A DNA stretch of 64,000 bases. Origin: CANIGN01 sp041391385 (GTDB lineage: Bacteria > Bdellovibrionota > UBA2428). Under the pieces are notes generated by a model. The model was given only the letters and a program-made list of their open reading frames with translations. It was not told the DNA's origin and did no database searches. Below, piece after piece: positions 26,493-35,970 of the stretch. Location: contig JAWKOD010000005.1 of assembly GCA_041391385.1 (NCBI GenBank), positions 1 to 64,000 on the forward strand. Direction: 5' to 3'. The position numbers and the translations under genes were made by a program. How positions within the stretch are numbered: position 1 is the first letter of the stretch; each line of letters begins with the position of its first letter.

Positions 26493-27727
26493 AAAGCATT
26501 AAAAGCTGGAAACTGCTCTCTGCACTCCAGCGCAGTATATTGCAGTTAAACTTTTTGTTTGGTCTCTCTCGGGGAATTGTCATTCCATTTTTATTTTTAG
26601 AATTAAAAGACCGCTATGGAGCTAGCCTTACGGCTATTTCAGCCATAGTGAGCTTGAGTATTCTAACAAGAATACTGGGTTCCCTTGCTGGAGGTTACGG
26701 AGCAGATAACTACGACAAGAGAAAGCTTATATTAGGAGGCGCACTCCTCAACAGTTTTTGCTTTTTAGGCTTAGCTGTAAAAAGTAGCCTCTCGGTTGCA
26801 GGTGCGATCTACCTCACCATTAACCTCTTACAATCAGCTTACCGCACTGTCTTCTCAACTGTGATTGGAGAAAGTATAAAAAAAGAAGAAACTCGAATTG
26901 CGTACGCATTCTTTCACGCGAGTCAAAACCTCGCCATGGGCCTTGGCGCACTCCTGGGCGCTTGGATTATGGGAATCTCGGGAGAGAGCATCTACATTGT
27001 CTGCTTTGCCGCACTCTTTATTTTTTCACTTTTGATTTACAAAAACCCATCTTTTAAAAACCTCGAATTTAAGGATAAAACCTCAAGCAATAACCAGCGT
27101 AGTAATCAGTCTAATAAAAAGACTCTTTCCTTTTTAATAAATCTAAAAGTATCTCGTAAAGTTTTTATTCTTATCTCACTCAACACAGTTCTTGTGCTTT
27201 GTTACGGGGTCTTTAACGAAATCTTGGGAGTCATGTTTAATGCCGCGGAGATTTCGTTAAAGTATGTGGGCTCACTTTTTTCTTTGAACGCAATTCTCAT
27301 CGTTCTCTTCCAAGTGCCTATAGCAAACAGAACAAAATCTTGGTCCTTTAACAAAAGCATTCGTATATCGACTGTTTTGTTTGCGGCATATTTAGCTGCA
27401 CTCTACACCATGTATCAATCACAACCCCTGCTCTGGGCCGCACTTGCAGTAACTCTGTTTACGGGGGCAGAGATGCTTCACGTAAGCGTTATGAATGCCG
27501 AAGTTAACCATCACTCCAATGAATTCAATAGAGGCAGAAATTTTGGGATTCTCAATGCGAGCTGGAGCGCGGGATTTGGCCTCGGTCCAGCATTTATAGC
27601 TTATATCTCAGATAAAAGTAGTTTTGCATTTGCTTCACTCATGCTGATGCTGGTGCTTCTACTAGCTTCCTTTACTCTTTTAACTCTCTTCAACAATAAA
27701 AAATTGGAGCTTCAACATGTCTCATAA
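26483..27727 (+). CDS. MFS transporter, probable product exporter
   Basis: A 414-residue protein with about 12 hydrophobic segments and an MFS-like loop (GGYGADNYDKRKL, matching the GxxxDRxGRR motif between helices 2 and 3). It overlaps the upstream ATP-grasp gene by 10 bp and the next by 11 bp, so it is translationally coupled to both. Position between two ligases suggests export of the pathway product and self-protection, as BacE does in bacilysin clusters. That role is inference. Confidence 0.8.
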   Translation: MFLESIKSWKLLSALQRSILQLNFLFGLSRGIVIPFLFLELKDRYGASLTAISAIVSLSILTRILGSLAGGYGADNYDKRKLILGGALLNSFCFLGLAVKSSLSVAGAIYLTINLLQSAYRTVFSTVIGESIKKEETRIAYAFFHASQNLAMGLGALLGAWIMGISGESIYIVCFAALFIFSLLIYKNPSFKNLEFKDKTSSNNQRSNQSNKKTLSFLINLKVSRKVFILISLNTVLVLCYGVFNEILGVMFNAAEISLKYVGSLFSLNAILIVLFQVPIANRTKSWSFNKSIRISTVLFAAYLAALYTMYQSQPLLWAALAVTLFTGAEMLHVSVMNAEVNHHSNEFNRGRNFGILNASWSAGFGLGPAFIAYISDKSSFAFASLMLMLVLLLASFTLLTLFNNKKLELQHVS

Positions 27728-29036
27728 AAAAAGTCTTTTTGTACTTTATTCACATAACCCTAGCCGACTTGCACACCTCGAAAAACTTAAGTCGCTTAAA
27801 AATACTTTTCATATTGTACTCATTTCAAACAGCAGTCCCGCTCCATCTTGGACACAGCAATACATAGATGAAAGCTATGTTGCAGATCCATACTTAGCGC
27901 ATAACACAACCCTTCTTGAAAATTTTAAAGTAAGATTTCCCCAAAAACCTTATGCCATCTTGAATCTTTCAGAAGCATGCGTACCCCTACATGCAGCACT
28001 TGTTAATACCTATGAGTTACCTGGGCCGAGTATGGAGCAGGCACTGTTGGGTAGAGATAAAATTCTCATGCGCAGAGTTTGCCAAGATATCGGTCTTAGC
28101 GTTCCAAGCTTTGAAGAAATATCTCTAGATGATTTTAAAAACATTACAAAACTCAAAGCTCCTTGGATCATAAAACCTTCTATTGGAGGAGGATCTACAC
28201 TCGTGAAACGATTCAATTCAATCCAAGAGCTTCAAGGTGCCATTCTTAACTTCGATCAGCTAGCAAAAAAACAATATCAAAAAGATATTCTCTTCCAACA
28301 TGCATTAAACAAAAAAGGCAACTTTAGATTTATTGCAGAAGAAGATATCGGTGGAACGACGCAATTCAACACTCAGTTTCCTTACAACGTAGGAGAGATC
28401 TCCGTAGAAAGCTTTCACTTTGGAAACGAAGCAAAAATCATTGCCATTCACGACAAACCCATCCCCGGTGATAACAATCCGTATTTTGAAGAGCACCTGT
28501 GGTCAACACCCACTCGCATCCCTCCTATCTTGCGTGCACAAGTTGAAGAACAGATGCAGAAAATCCACGCATTTCTAGGACCAGAATGCCATGTTCTTCA
28601 TACTGAATTTAGAACGCTGAACGATAAAGTGATGCTCCTTGAATTTGGAATACGCATGGGGGGAGGACCCATTTACAGTTCAGTTTTAAAGTCAACTCAA
28701 TTTGATTTCATAGACGCTCTTATAGAAAGAGGACACGGGAAGACACTTCAAAATAATCAAACAGAAAGTACCCCCGTTATTACTCATAGCCTATGGAGTC
28801 AGGCTGGAATTCTTAAAGAAGTAAAAGGAGAAGGAGACATTACCCAACTCCCCTTCTATCAAAGCCATCAGATTTACGATAAAAGCGGCGATACTCTCCT
28901 GAGAGCACCCGTCTCTTCTAGAGGACATGGACATATAGTTTTTTCGGGTTCCAACTTTCACGACCTAGAAAACTCCTGCTTCAAGGCCCTCCAATCATTA
29001 AAATTTATCTTAAGTGAAGAAAGGCAATACCCATGA
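27717..29036 (+). CDS. ATP-grasp ligase (second in the operon)
   Basis: A 439-residue protein, distinct in sequence from the first ligase. ATP-grasp signatures are PWIIKPSIGGGSTLVKRF (phosphate loop), the RFIAEEDIGG region and the metal site HTEFRTLNDKVMLLEFGIRM. The N-terminal part reads LFVLYSHNPSRLAHLEKL. It overlaps the MFS gene (11 bp) and the DAHP synthase gene (4 bp, ATGA). Two ligases in one operon suggest two successive amide-bond formations, for example a tripeptide-like product. Substrates unknown. Confidence 0.8.
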   Translation: MSHKKSLFVLYSHNPSRLAHLEKLKSLKNTFHIVLISNSSPAPSWTQQYIDESYVADPYLAHNTTLLENFKVRFPQKPYAILNLSEACVPLHAALVNTYELPGPSMEQALLGRDKILMRRVCQDIGLSVPSFEEISLDDFKNITKLKAPWIIKPSIGGGSTLVKRFNSIQELQGAILNFDQLAKKQYQKDILFQHALNKKGNFRFIAEEDIGGTTQFNTQFPYNVGEISVESFHFGNEAKIIAIHDKPIPGDNNPYFEEHLWSTPTRIPPILRAQVEEQMQKIHAFLGPECHVLHTEFRTLNDKVMLLEFGIRMGGGPIYSSVLKSTQFDFIDALIERGHGKTLQNNQTESTPVITHSLWSQAGILKEVKGEGDITQLPFYQSHQIYDKSGDTLLRAPVSSRGHGHIVFSGSNFHDLENSCFKALQSLKFILSEERQYP

Positions 29037-30124
29037 AAACTCCTCACATCATAGCAGGTCCCTGCTCCTTTGAGTCCGACAATGAAATGTTTAAGCTTGC
29101 AGAGCAACTTTCCCTTCTTCCTAATGTCAAAACCTTTAGAGCCGGAATATGGAAGCCTCGTACCCTGCCAGGAGCCTTTGAAGGTCGAGGCGCAAGCGCG
29201 CTCCCCGCTCTTGAAGCGATTCAAAATAAATACAATTTAGAAGCCGCCGTAGAAGTAAGTCTTCCTGAGCATGTAGAGGCTTGCATGAAGTACAACATAA
29301 AGAAACTCTGGATTGGAGCTCGGAGCGTCTGCTCGCCTGATCTGCTTGAAGCTCTTTTTAAAAAAATATCTGAACGAAATCCTGCCTCAACACTTCTTAT
29401 AAAAAACCCCTATGCCTGCGACCTCCAGCTATGGATTGGAGCTACACTTCGTGCACAAAAACACGGCCTTCAAGTGGAACATTGCTTTAGAGGAGTTAAA
29501 ACTGAAAAACCTCTATTTAGAAATGCTCCTCTTTGGAGTTGGGTAAGAGAAATCAAAAAACAATTTCCCCAGACTAAAATGTATCTCGATCCGAGCCATC
29601 TCTACGGAAAACGAGAAGTCATCATGAGTGAAATTAAAAACTTTAAACGATTAGATTTATTTGATGCCTACATGGTAGAAACTCATTTATTTCCCGAGAG
29701 AGCTCTTACAGACGCCACTCAACAACTAACACCCCAAGAACTTGCGCGCTTTATAGCTGCTCTACATGAAAGTTACGATAAAGACGCTGTAGACCTACTT
29801 ACTCTTCGCAAGCACATTGATCACATCGATCAATGCATTCTTGAGCAATTCAAACTTAGGCAAGATATCTCTAAACAAGTTGCTCACTCCAAGAGACGAA
29901 GTGGCCACCCCGTGTATGACAAAAAACGCTTCGACGAACTCTTAAGCACGAGAACTTTAATGGCAAAAAAAGTAGGGCTTTCATTAAGCTTTACAAAAGA
30001 AATTTTTACAAAAATTCATGATGAAAGCGTGAGTCGCCAAATCACAGAACTTCTTCAAACAAGAAACAATCAGAGAACAGGAAAAATAGAAAATGAAAAA
30101 GATTCCAAAATTCAAAGGATTTAA
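29033..30124 (+). CDS. DAHP synthase-chorismate mutase fusion
   Basis: A 363-residue bifunctional protein. Residues 1-250 are a type I-beta 3-deoxy-7-phosphoheptulonate synthase: IAGPCSFES, FRAGIWKPRTLPGAFEG, LWIGARS, DPSHLYGKRE, MVETHL. Residues about 265-345 are an AroQ-type chorismate mutase: LLTLRKHIDHIDQCILEQF, VYDKKRFDELL. The layout resembles the Bacteroidetes DAHPS-CM fusion and would start the shikimate pathway and make prephenate. The gene may serve housekeeping aromatic synthesis or feed prephenate into the neighbouring ATP-grasp pathway. It overlaps the next gene by 32 bp. Confidence 0.88.
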   Translation: MKTPHIIAGPCSFESDNEMFKLAEQLSLLPNVKTFRAGIWKPRTLPGAFEGRGASALPALEAIQNKYNLEAAVEVSLPEHVEACMKYNIKKLWIGARSVCSPDLLEALFKKISERNPASTLLIKNPYACDLQLWIGATLRAQKHGLQVEHCFRGVKTEKPLFRNAPLWSWVREIKKQFPQTKMYLDPSHLYGKREVIMSEIKNFKRLDLFDAYMVETHLFPERALTDATQQLTPQELARFIAALHESYDKDAVDLLTLRKHIDHIDQCILEQFKLRQDISKQVAHSKRRSGHPVYDKKRFDELLSTRTLMAKKVGLSLSFTKEIFTKIHDESVSRQITELLQTRNNQRTGKIENEKDSKIQRI

Positions 30125-31364
30125 CTTAAGCAACGAAGACTTCTATAAAATGTCTCAAACAAAACAACTTTTTAGAATGGGTATAAAAGTAAACACTCCC
30201 GTGGCCTGTAACTGGGCCTGTCCTTATTGTTACGTAGGAAGTCCTGAATTCAAAGATCGTCCTCGCACAGAAAAACTAAAAAATGGAACTCCCGAGCCCT
30301 TTAAGGACCCCGAATGGCCTATTAAAATGTCAGGTTGGATTGATCAAGGAATTGCACTGGGCGCAAAAGCCGTCACCATTAATGGAACTTTTGAACCTCT
30401 TACAGCTCCCCACCATATGCAAATCATTGATCACTGCATTAGCAAAAACTTACTTGTAACTTTTGTTACAAATGGGGCTTTAATGGACGAAAGCAAACTC
30501 ACTGCGCTTAATGATCGTAAAGTAAACATTCTCACTAAGCTCAACGTGCCTTTTGTGGACTCAAGTGATCCTCGTTACGAAAAATTTTGCGAAATCCATA
30601 AAACACTTTCGGGTGCACCTGGAACTCCAGCAGACTCTTACGAAAAACAAAAAAACCTTATTTATAAGCTCATGGAGACTGGATTTAATAAAGATTGCCC
30701 TGAAGGCCAAACTCGCCTTGGAGTAGAATCTGTCATTACTCAACTCAATATTGAATACCTTCCGGAACTTATATCTCAACTAAGAGCCTTTAACTTATAC
30801 AGCCACATAGAAGTAACAAAAGTTCAAGGTTTTGCAAAAAACAACGAATACCTTGTTGTGAGCAAAGAAAGACTTAAAAGTTTTTTTCACGAAATCCTAG
30901 ATCAAGATATCGCACAAGAATACGAAGCGTGGATCCCGCGCCCTCCCTATGTTGCCGGTGTTTGTTACGAAAACATGATGCGTGTTGATGTCCACGCCGA
31001 TGGGACAATTAAACCCTGCCCAGGAATAGAAACTCCGCTAGGAAATCTATACGAAAGCTCTTTTGAAGAGATTCTAAAGTCTCAATGGTTAGATGTTGTG
31101 CGAAACCTAGGAGACTTTATTCAAGGTGACTGTAAAAGCTGTGAGCTCATGGAGAGTAAACAATGCTATGGGGGCTGCAGAGGAACTGCTTATCAATCAC
31201 TTAAAAATGCAGGTAAAAGTGAATGGGAGTGTCTCGTTGCCTCTGACCCTTCGTGCTCAAGAGTTAAAACTGTCTTAGACAACGGGCTCCAAGCAAGTGA
31301 AGTCTTTAACCTCGTCGTGTTGAATAAAATCTTGTTAAGATTTCATTATGTTCCTTCAAAATGA
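30093..31364 (+). CDS. Radical SAM protein with SPASM-like C-terminus
   Basis: A 423-residue enzyme. The radical SAM [4Fe-4S] motif CxxxCxxC is at C39, C43 and C46 (ACNWACPYCY). The C-terminal part has a Cys-rich SPASM-like region (IKPCPGIETPLGN, GDCKSCELMES, CYGGCRG). Such proteins use S-adenosylmethionine radicals to modify peptides or small molecules; SPASM forms often act on peptides. It is the last gene of the ATP-grasp operon. Its final ~10 codons (LLRFHYVP...) lie inside the inverted duplication shared with the pilin locus at 49.3 kb, so its native C-terminus may have been replaced. Confidence 0.85.
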   Translation: MKKIPKFKGFNLSNEDFYKMSQTKQLFRMGIKVNTPVACNWACPYCYVGSPEFKDRPRTEKLKNGTPEPFKDPEWPIKMSGWIDQGIALGAKAVTINGTFEPLTAPHHMQIIDHCISKNLLVTFVTNGALMDESKLTALNDRKVNILTKLNVPFVDSSDPRYEKFCEIHKTLSGAPGTPADSYEKQKNLIYKLMETGFNKDCPEGQTRLGVESVITQLNIEYLPELISQLRAFNLYSHIEVTKVQGFAKNNEYLVVSKERLKSFFHEILDQDIAQEYEAWIPRPPYVAGVCYENMMRVDVHADGTIKPCPGIETPLGNLYESSFEEILKSQWLDVVRNLGDFIQGDCKSCELMESKQCYGGCRGTAYQSLKNAGKSEWECLVASDPSCSRVKTVLDNGLQASEVFNLVVLNKILLRFHYVPSK

Positions 31365-32703
31365 CTAAGATCTAAACCTTAATTTCTTACTGTGAAGCCC
31401 GCTATGGGCCGATAATAGAGATATGAAAAGGAATGTAGCCGTTGTATGTTATGTCGAAAACGTCTTCAAGGGTTTTTACGCTGTAGCCGAAATCGTTATT
31501 GCTCTTGCTCTGTCTCTATGGCCGCACCTATTGTGGCAGGCCTTGGACAACAAGTTCTCAACCTTTCCAAATCTTCGCCAAACGGCTGCTAATAGAGCTT
31601 CGAACTAAAACCACCTCCATTTCTCGTAACCTTGATTCTTGGCTCGCTAAAATGCGTAGCTCTGTAAATACGGCAGGACTCTATGCTGCTTGCTTACCCG
31701 ATAACTCCGCGGTGAGTTCTATCTACAATTGTCCTGCTGTGGATGATTCTCTCTTTGATTCCAATTCCGAGCTTAAACGTATTGCAGGTGATCAACTCCA
31801 CGTGGCTTCTGCTCCCATCGTAGACATGCTGGGAGATAAACTCGCAGGTACTCTTGAAGATCCTGTTTACCTCGATCTTGATGGAAGAAACTGTTCTCAT
31901 CCCAACCCCTCTCAAAGCTGTCCTCTTAAATCCACGGGATTCTTTTTGCGATCTAACCCCGCAAGTGATTCCACTCCGGGAAGTATTCGCTTCGTGGTGA
32001 AACTTGAACAAAATAGAAATGCTCCAGCCACTAAGGGAGCTTCTCCTCTTCGCACTCAATACCTCTCAATTGATGTGGGAAGTGAATGGCAACAAAGTGA
32101 GGCTTTTTGTCCGCAAGGATCTATCAAACTCGGATATCTGGGCAATGGCCAACCCAACTGCGTAAACCCCACGGCTAAAAAATGTGACGCGGGAACTATC
32201 TACTTAGGCGTGGATAACTCTGCAAATCCTATTTGTAAAACACCTCCTACCACCTGTGCCTCAGGTGGCGTGATTATCGACACCGCAAGCAACGATCTTG
32301 TTTGCTCAAGCGCAACTCCGTGCTCCGGGCAGGGTGAAATCTTTATGGGTTATTACTCCGGAACAGGAAACGCTATTTGCTCTAAATTAGATGTGAGTTG
32401 TCCCGACGGACAAGTTCAAGTCGGCATTGAAAACGGATTAACGGGAGCTCCCACAGCAGTTTGTAAGCAATTACCAAGCTGCCAGGATTCGCAAAAACTT
32501 AGCTACGATGGAAGTCAGTTCGTGTGTCAAAGTGCAAGTGTTGCATCTACGTGTGCAGATGGCGAAGTCGTGGTGGGCATCAACACTGACGGGAGCGCTC
32601 AGTGCCAAGCAGCCCAAAGAGGACTTGCTTCAACAAACCTTAGTTGTCCCGATGGGCAATACGTTTCAGGTCTTCAAAGTGATGGAGCAGTTATATGTAG
32701 AAA
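31331..32703 (+). repeat. Long inverted repeat, left copy (pilin constant region)
   Basis: About 1.37 kb that matches 48016-49372 in inverted orientation with high identity. It includes about 90 bp upstream of the pilin start, the prepilin leader and some 420 codons of the constant region. Homology stops abruptly where the two C-terminal tips begin. Confidence 0.9.
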
Positions 32704-33244
32704 TTTGGTAAGCACCAGTTCTACTAATTCTGTTTCAACAACAAATTGGGAAGAGATTCCCTTAGCAGATACAGGAGATGTTAATCCAGAATGTGAGTAT
32801 CGAGCAAAGGTAAGGGTTAATACACAAGCTGCAATTAACTTTATGAATGCAGCTATTAGTTGGAGGCAGTCTATTGCTGTTTCAAATAAATTCATTGGAT
32901 TAAGTTATGTAAACGATTCAAGTGGTGCAGGCGTGATTCAAGGAATACCTGTTGAAAATAAAAGACTTATTGGAATGAGGGGGGCGACAGGTGGCTTTGT
33001 CCCTTATGGATCAGGCGCGGAGATTCTTGCATTGCAGAAAAGATGTTCGATAAATGCAGTCCAAGCTGCACCTTCAGCTGTTGGTGCTACTTGTGGTAGC
33101 GATGGCATGGGTCTCGTGATGTATGAGTCGACTGAGTATGGTCTTTCGAGAAAGGCTAGGTGTTGTTATATTAGCAATGGCGGGGCCGTTAGCGGTGGTT
33201 ACCATGATGGCGTTGTCCGGCATATTCGTTGCGATGCACTATGA
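31423..33244 (+). pseudogene. Silent prepilin-like gene with alternative C-terminal tip
   Basis: Homologous to the intact gene at 47684-49297. Within the first ~200 bp it carries several small indels (two single-base losses, two 2-base losses, one 3-base gain relative to the other copy) that break the prepilin leader and transmembrane helix (GFYAVAEIVIALALSL is followed by nonsense). From the ELRTKT motif onward it is open to 33244 and nearly identical to the other copy until VSGLQSDGA. There it switches to a different ~160-residue tip (NWEEIPLADTG ... RKARCCYIS ... HIRCDAL). It could not make an exported pilin as it stands but could donate its tip by recombination. Confidence 0.85.
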
Positions 33245-33260
33245 TGCGCTTAGTTTGATT

Positions 33261-34418
33261 CTATTCAAATAAATCTTCATTAAGATGAAGTAGAACGAGT
33301 TTGGATACGTCAGGGCGTAAGAAAGAAAAGTCATTATCGTTAATGAGCGCAATAGTCCGTGGGCCAAGAATCGTTATGCCTTCAATTTTTTCTAAGTCAG
33401 AAAGTCCCAATTCGCTTAGATCGGCAATGATCCTCTTGCTCCTTCTTTGATTTTTTGAAAGCGTCACTTCAAATATTTTTTTAAAGCTTCCAGCTCCGAG
33501 TTTCGAGTTTTGCTCAATAACGAGAAATTTGTTTTTCCCAATAGAGACCGCATCTCCTAGTTTATCGGCATCTTTGCCCTCAAGCTTGTAGCTGTATTCG
33601 TTGCTTACGCTTTTTGTTTTGATGTCGAATTCAATAACAGGAATTTCAAGTGATTTCTTTTTCAGTGGGCTTTGTAAGAAAGCAAAAAGTTTATCTCCTT
33701 CTAGAGCGATTCCCTCAAAGCCGCGATTGAGTTGTCTTTTTGTGAGATGGCTGGGAAGGATTTCTTTTGCTGAATCCATTCCAGCTATTTTACTTCCGAT
33801 GGGGATAAAGCGATTTTTAAGTTGTCCGTCTTTTGAAAACTGCAAAATTGAGGGGCGGTACTCTTCTACTAACCAGTAGTCTCCGTTGGCGGATTGCAAT
33901 ATTCCTTCGGGATCAAGACCCGAGGGGTCTAGGGGGAGCTCGTTGTTGTTTTCATCGAGTGAAAGCTCGTCAGCATCTTTTCGTTTTGTTCGTGGAGAAA
34001 GATTGGAAAGACCGCTGATGGTTTTACCGCGAGATGATTTGAGCGCAAGGGTTTGGGTCACAGTGGCTGTAAGGGTTTTTTCATCGAGTTCAAAGTGAAC
34101 AATTAAAGGGCTAAAGGATGGTGCGCCAAAGCGTCTTGCGGGGAATTTGTCTTTTGTGAGTTCTTGTTCGCTGTTAGGGCCTCGGTCTGTAACTGTAATA
34201 AAAGTTTTCTTTCCAGTTTTAGGATTTACGCCTTCGTAGGCAAGTCCAGAAAAACCACCAAGAAAAATCTTTCCATTTGATCCTTCAAGGTGTGGAAGAT
34301 CTTTAAAGAGATAAGTTTCTGTGCGAATAGTGTCAGTGTTCGCATGGCTAGGCTTTGATCTAGTGTGTGTGCAGGAGAGAGTGAGGAGCATGCTGGCAAC
34401 TGCGAAGAAGATTTTCAT
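33261..34418 (-). CDS. Phytase-like esterase-like lipoprotein
   Basis: A 385-residue lipoprotein (lipobox LTLSC). The body matches the esterase-like activity of phytase family: GFSGLAYEG, FITVTDRGPNSE, SGLDPEGILQ, YWLVEEYRPSILQF, RGFEGIALEG, FLVIEQNSKLG and KIEGITILG. These proteins form beta-propellers and are thought to hydrolyse phosphoesters in the envelope. It sits inside the segment enclosed by the inverted pilin copies and is divergent from the next gene. Confidence 0.85.
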   Translation of the reverse strand: MKIFFAVASMLLTLSCTHTRSKPSHANTDTIRTETYLFKDLPHLEGSNGKIFLGGFSGLAYEGVNPKTGKKTFITVTDRGPNSEQELTKDKFPARRFGAPSFSPLIVHFELDEKTLTATVTQTLALKSSRGKTISGLSNLSPRTKRKDADELSLDENNNELPLDPSGLDPEGILQSANGDYWLVEEYRPSILQFSKDGQLKNRFIPIGSKIAGMDSAKEILPSHLTKRQLNRGFEGIALEGDKLFAFLQSPLKKKSLEIPVIEFDIKTKSVSNEYSYKLEGKDADKLGDAVSIGKNKFLVIEQNSKLGAGSFKKIFEVTLSKNQRRSKRIIADLSELGLSDLEKIEGITILGPRTIALINDNDFSFLRPDVSKLVLLHLNEDLFE

Positions 34419-34526
34419 GGGTGCAGGATAGATTTGAAGTAGGCGAGAGTAAAATAAATTAAAAGTAGAAGTTAAAATAAGAATTAGTGATGTGCGGATT
34501 TTTTTAACTCGTGTTGCAATGAGTTT

Positions 34527-35282
34527 ATGCGCAGAGTTTTTTTTGCTTGGGTATTTTTTTCGTTACTCGCTATGAGCCTAATGACGGGCAATGCAGCTGA
34601 GATCAAAGATGAAGAGCTCCTTACAGAGCTTCATTGGGGCATATGCGAAAAATCTCCCCAAGTTGTTTTAAAAAAGTTAGGGCTAAAGGTTAAGGACAAG
34701 GAGCAGCGTGGAGTTTCTTATTATGACCTTTGGAGTCAAGAGTTGCAGGGCTTTGAGTATTTTTCTCAAGGCATTGTTTTGCGAATAAGAAGCTATTCAA
34801 ATGGAGGCTCAAGGTCGACGGTGAAAATTAAATTTGAAGAGTTTCCTGAGTTTCCTGAGTTTTCTGATGAATGGACAACTTTAAAGGGCTTTAAGTGTGA
34901 AGAGGATTTAAACACAAGCTACGGATCACGCTTTTGTTCATTATCTGAAGACTCGAGTGAGTTTAGTAAAACTCAAAAGATGTTTTTAAGAACTTTTGGG
35001 CTAGATGTGAATTGGAACCTTATAAAAGAACATGGTCCTTCTCCGAATAGCGTGTGGGACTTGAAGTCTTCTGAGCTTGGCCGCTTGGCGCTCGAGCAGT
35101 TTCTACTTAAATCTGGAGAAAAGATTTTAGAGCTTTCTACGCGTGTAGAGACTTCCCATGCGGTTGAGGGTTTAGAATATGGAACGCAATGGCTGAAGTC
35201 TCGTAAGATTCATTTGTGTGAGACTCAAGAAAGTAAGACGAAGAGGGTCCTGGATAGCTATAAAAAGCTTCAAAATCAGTAA
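34527..35282 (+). CDS. Secreted protein, possibly CYTH-like
   Basis: A 251-residue protein with a signal peptide (MRRVFFAWVFFSLLAMSLMTGNA). The central pattern YYDLWSQELQGFEYF, GIVLRIRSYS and STVKIKF has the alternating charged beta-strands of CYTH domains, which bind triphosphates, and a later strand reads ILELSTRVET. Exported CYTH-like proteins are uncommon, so this is a tentative fold call. A short DNA duplication encodes EFPEFPEF. The gene ends just before the tRNA-Arg scar. Confidence 0.5.
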   Translation: MRRVFFAWVFFSLLAMSLMTGNAAEIKDEELLTELHWGICEKSPQVVLKKLGLKVKDKEQRGVSYYDLWSQELQGFEYFSQGIVLRIRSYSNGGSRSTVKIKFEEFPEFPEFSDEWTTLKGFKCEEDLNTSYGSRFCSLSEDSSEFSKTQKMFLRTFGLDVNWNLIKEHGPSPNSVWDLKSSELGRLALEQFLLKSGEKILELSTRVETSHAVEGLEYGTQWLKSRKIHLCETQESKTKRVLDSYKKLQNQ

Positions 35283-35296
35283 CTTAGGGCCACTGT

Positions 35297-35440
35297 GCAA
35301 TTGCGATAATAATGGCAGTCCCAGCAGGAATCGAAGCTACAATGTTGCAGTGACTGCGCCCTCCAGGAAATGCCATTATTCCCGTAACTGCTTCGCAATT
35401 ACGATAATAATGGCAGTCCCAGCAGGAATCGAACCTACAA
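35297..35440. repeat. 46-bp direct repeat including the 3' part of tRNA-Arg
   Basis: 35297-35342 and 35395-35440 match at 44 of 46 positions. The right copy contains the 3' end of the tRNA-Arg gene plus 16 bp beyond it; the left copy is a truncated tRNA 3' end. Duplicated tRNA 3' ends are typical att scars of integrative elements. Only 52 bp now separate the copies. Confidence 0.85.
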
Positions 35441-35485
35441 CTGCTCTTTAGGAAAGAGCCGTTATATCCATTTAACTATGGGACC
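35411..35485 (-). tRNA. tRNA-Arg (CCU anticodon)
   Basis: The minus strand folds as a 75-base cloverleaf: acceptor GGTCCCA pairs with TGGGACT (one G-T pair at the end), D arm with AATGGAT loop, anticodon stem GCTCT/AGAGC with loop TTCCTAA giving CCU, T arm GTAGG-TTCGATT-CCTGC, and an encoded GCCA 3' end. CCU decodes the AGG arginine codon. Confidence 0.88.
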
Positions 35486-35594
35486 TCCACGTCTTTGATA
35501 GCACACGTCTGAACGCAGCAAAATAGTGCTCTCATGAAAGCTCTGTGCTGACAGGTCACCTAGGCTCTGCTTAAAATTGCAGTTTAGGAGCAAT

Positions 35595-35963
35595 ATGAGA
35601 TTTAAAGCCTTTTATACAGTTCTGCTCTTTTCCTTTTTGTCGTGTAGTAGTTATCACTCGGACAAAGTTGCATACAGAAAAGTTGCAAATACAATTGTTC
35701 GTGGCAAAACCACTCAAAATGAAGTTATTCAACTTATGGGCTCTCCGAACATTGTGACCCGTAACGCCAAAGGCGAAGAAGTTTGGACCTATACAAAGAA
35801 GTCGTACAATCCCGGAACGGGTGATGTTGTTGAGGGCGTTATTCTTTCGGGCGGAACGCGGCCTTCGTCATCCGGAACTAATACGGCAGCTTTTGATCTC
35901 ATTCTAACTTTTGATCAAGTCGATATTGTTCGTGATTATAGTATTGTTTCTACGGAGCTATGA
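35595..35963 (+). CDS. BamE/SmpA-like lipoprotein
   Basis: About 122 residues from the ATG at 35595 (AGGAG just upstream), starting MRFKAFYTVLLFSFLSCSS with lipobox FLSC. The rest matches the SmpA/OmlA (BamE) fold: VANTIVRGKTTQNEVIQLMG, SPNIVTRNAKGEEVWTY. BamE itself supports the outer-membrane assembly complex, but this family includes many unrelated small lipoproteins. Its end lies 7 bp before another lipoprotein gene. Confidence 0.7.
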   Translation: MRFKAFYTVLLFSFLSCSSYHSDKVAYRKVANTIVRGKTTQNEVIQLMGSPNIVTRNAKGEEVWTYTKKSYNPGTGDVVEGVILSGGTRPSSSGTNTAAFDLILTFDQVDIVRDYSIVSTEL

Positions 35964-35970
35964 TTTTGCG

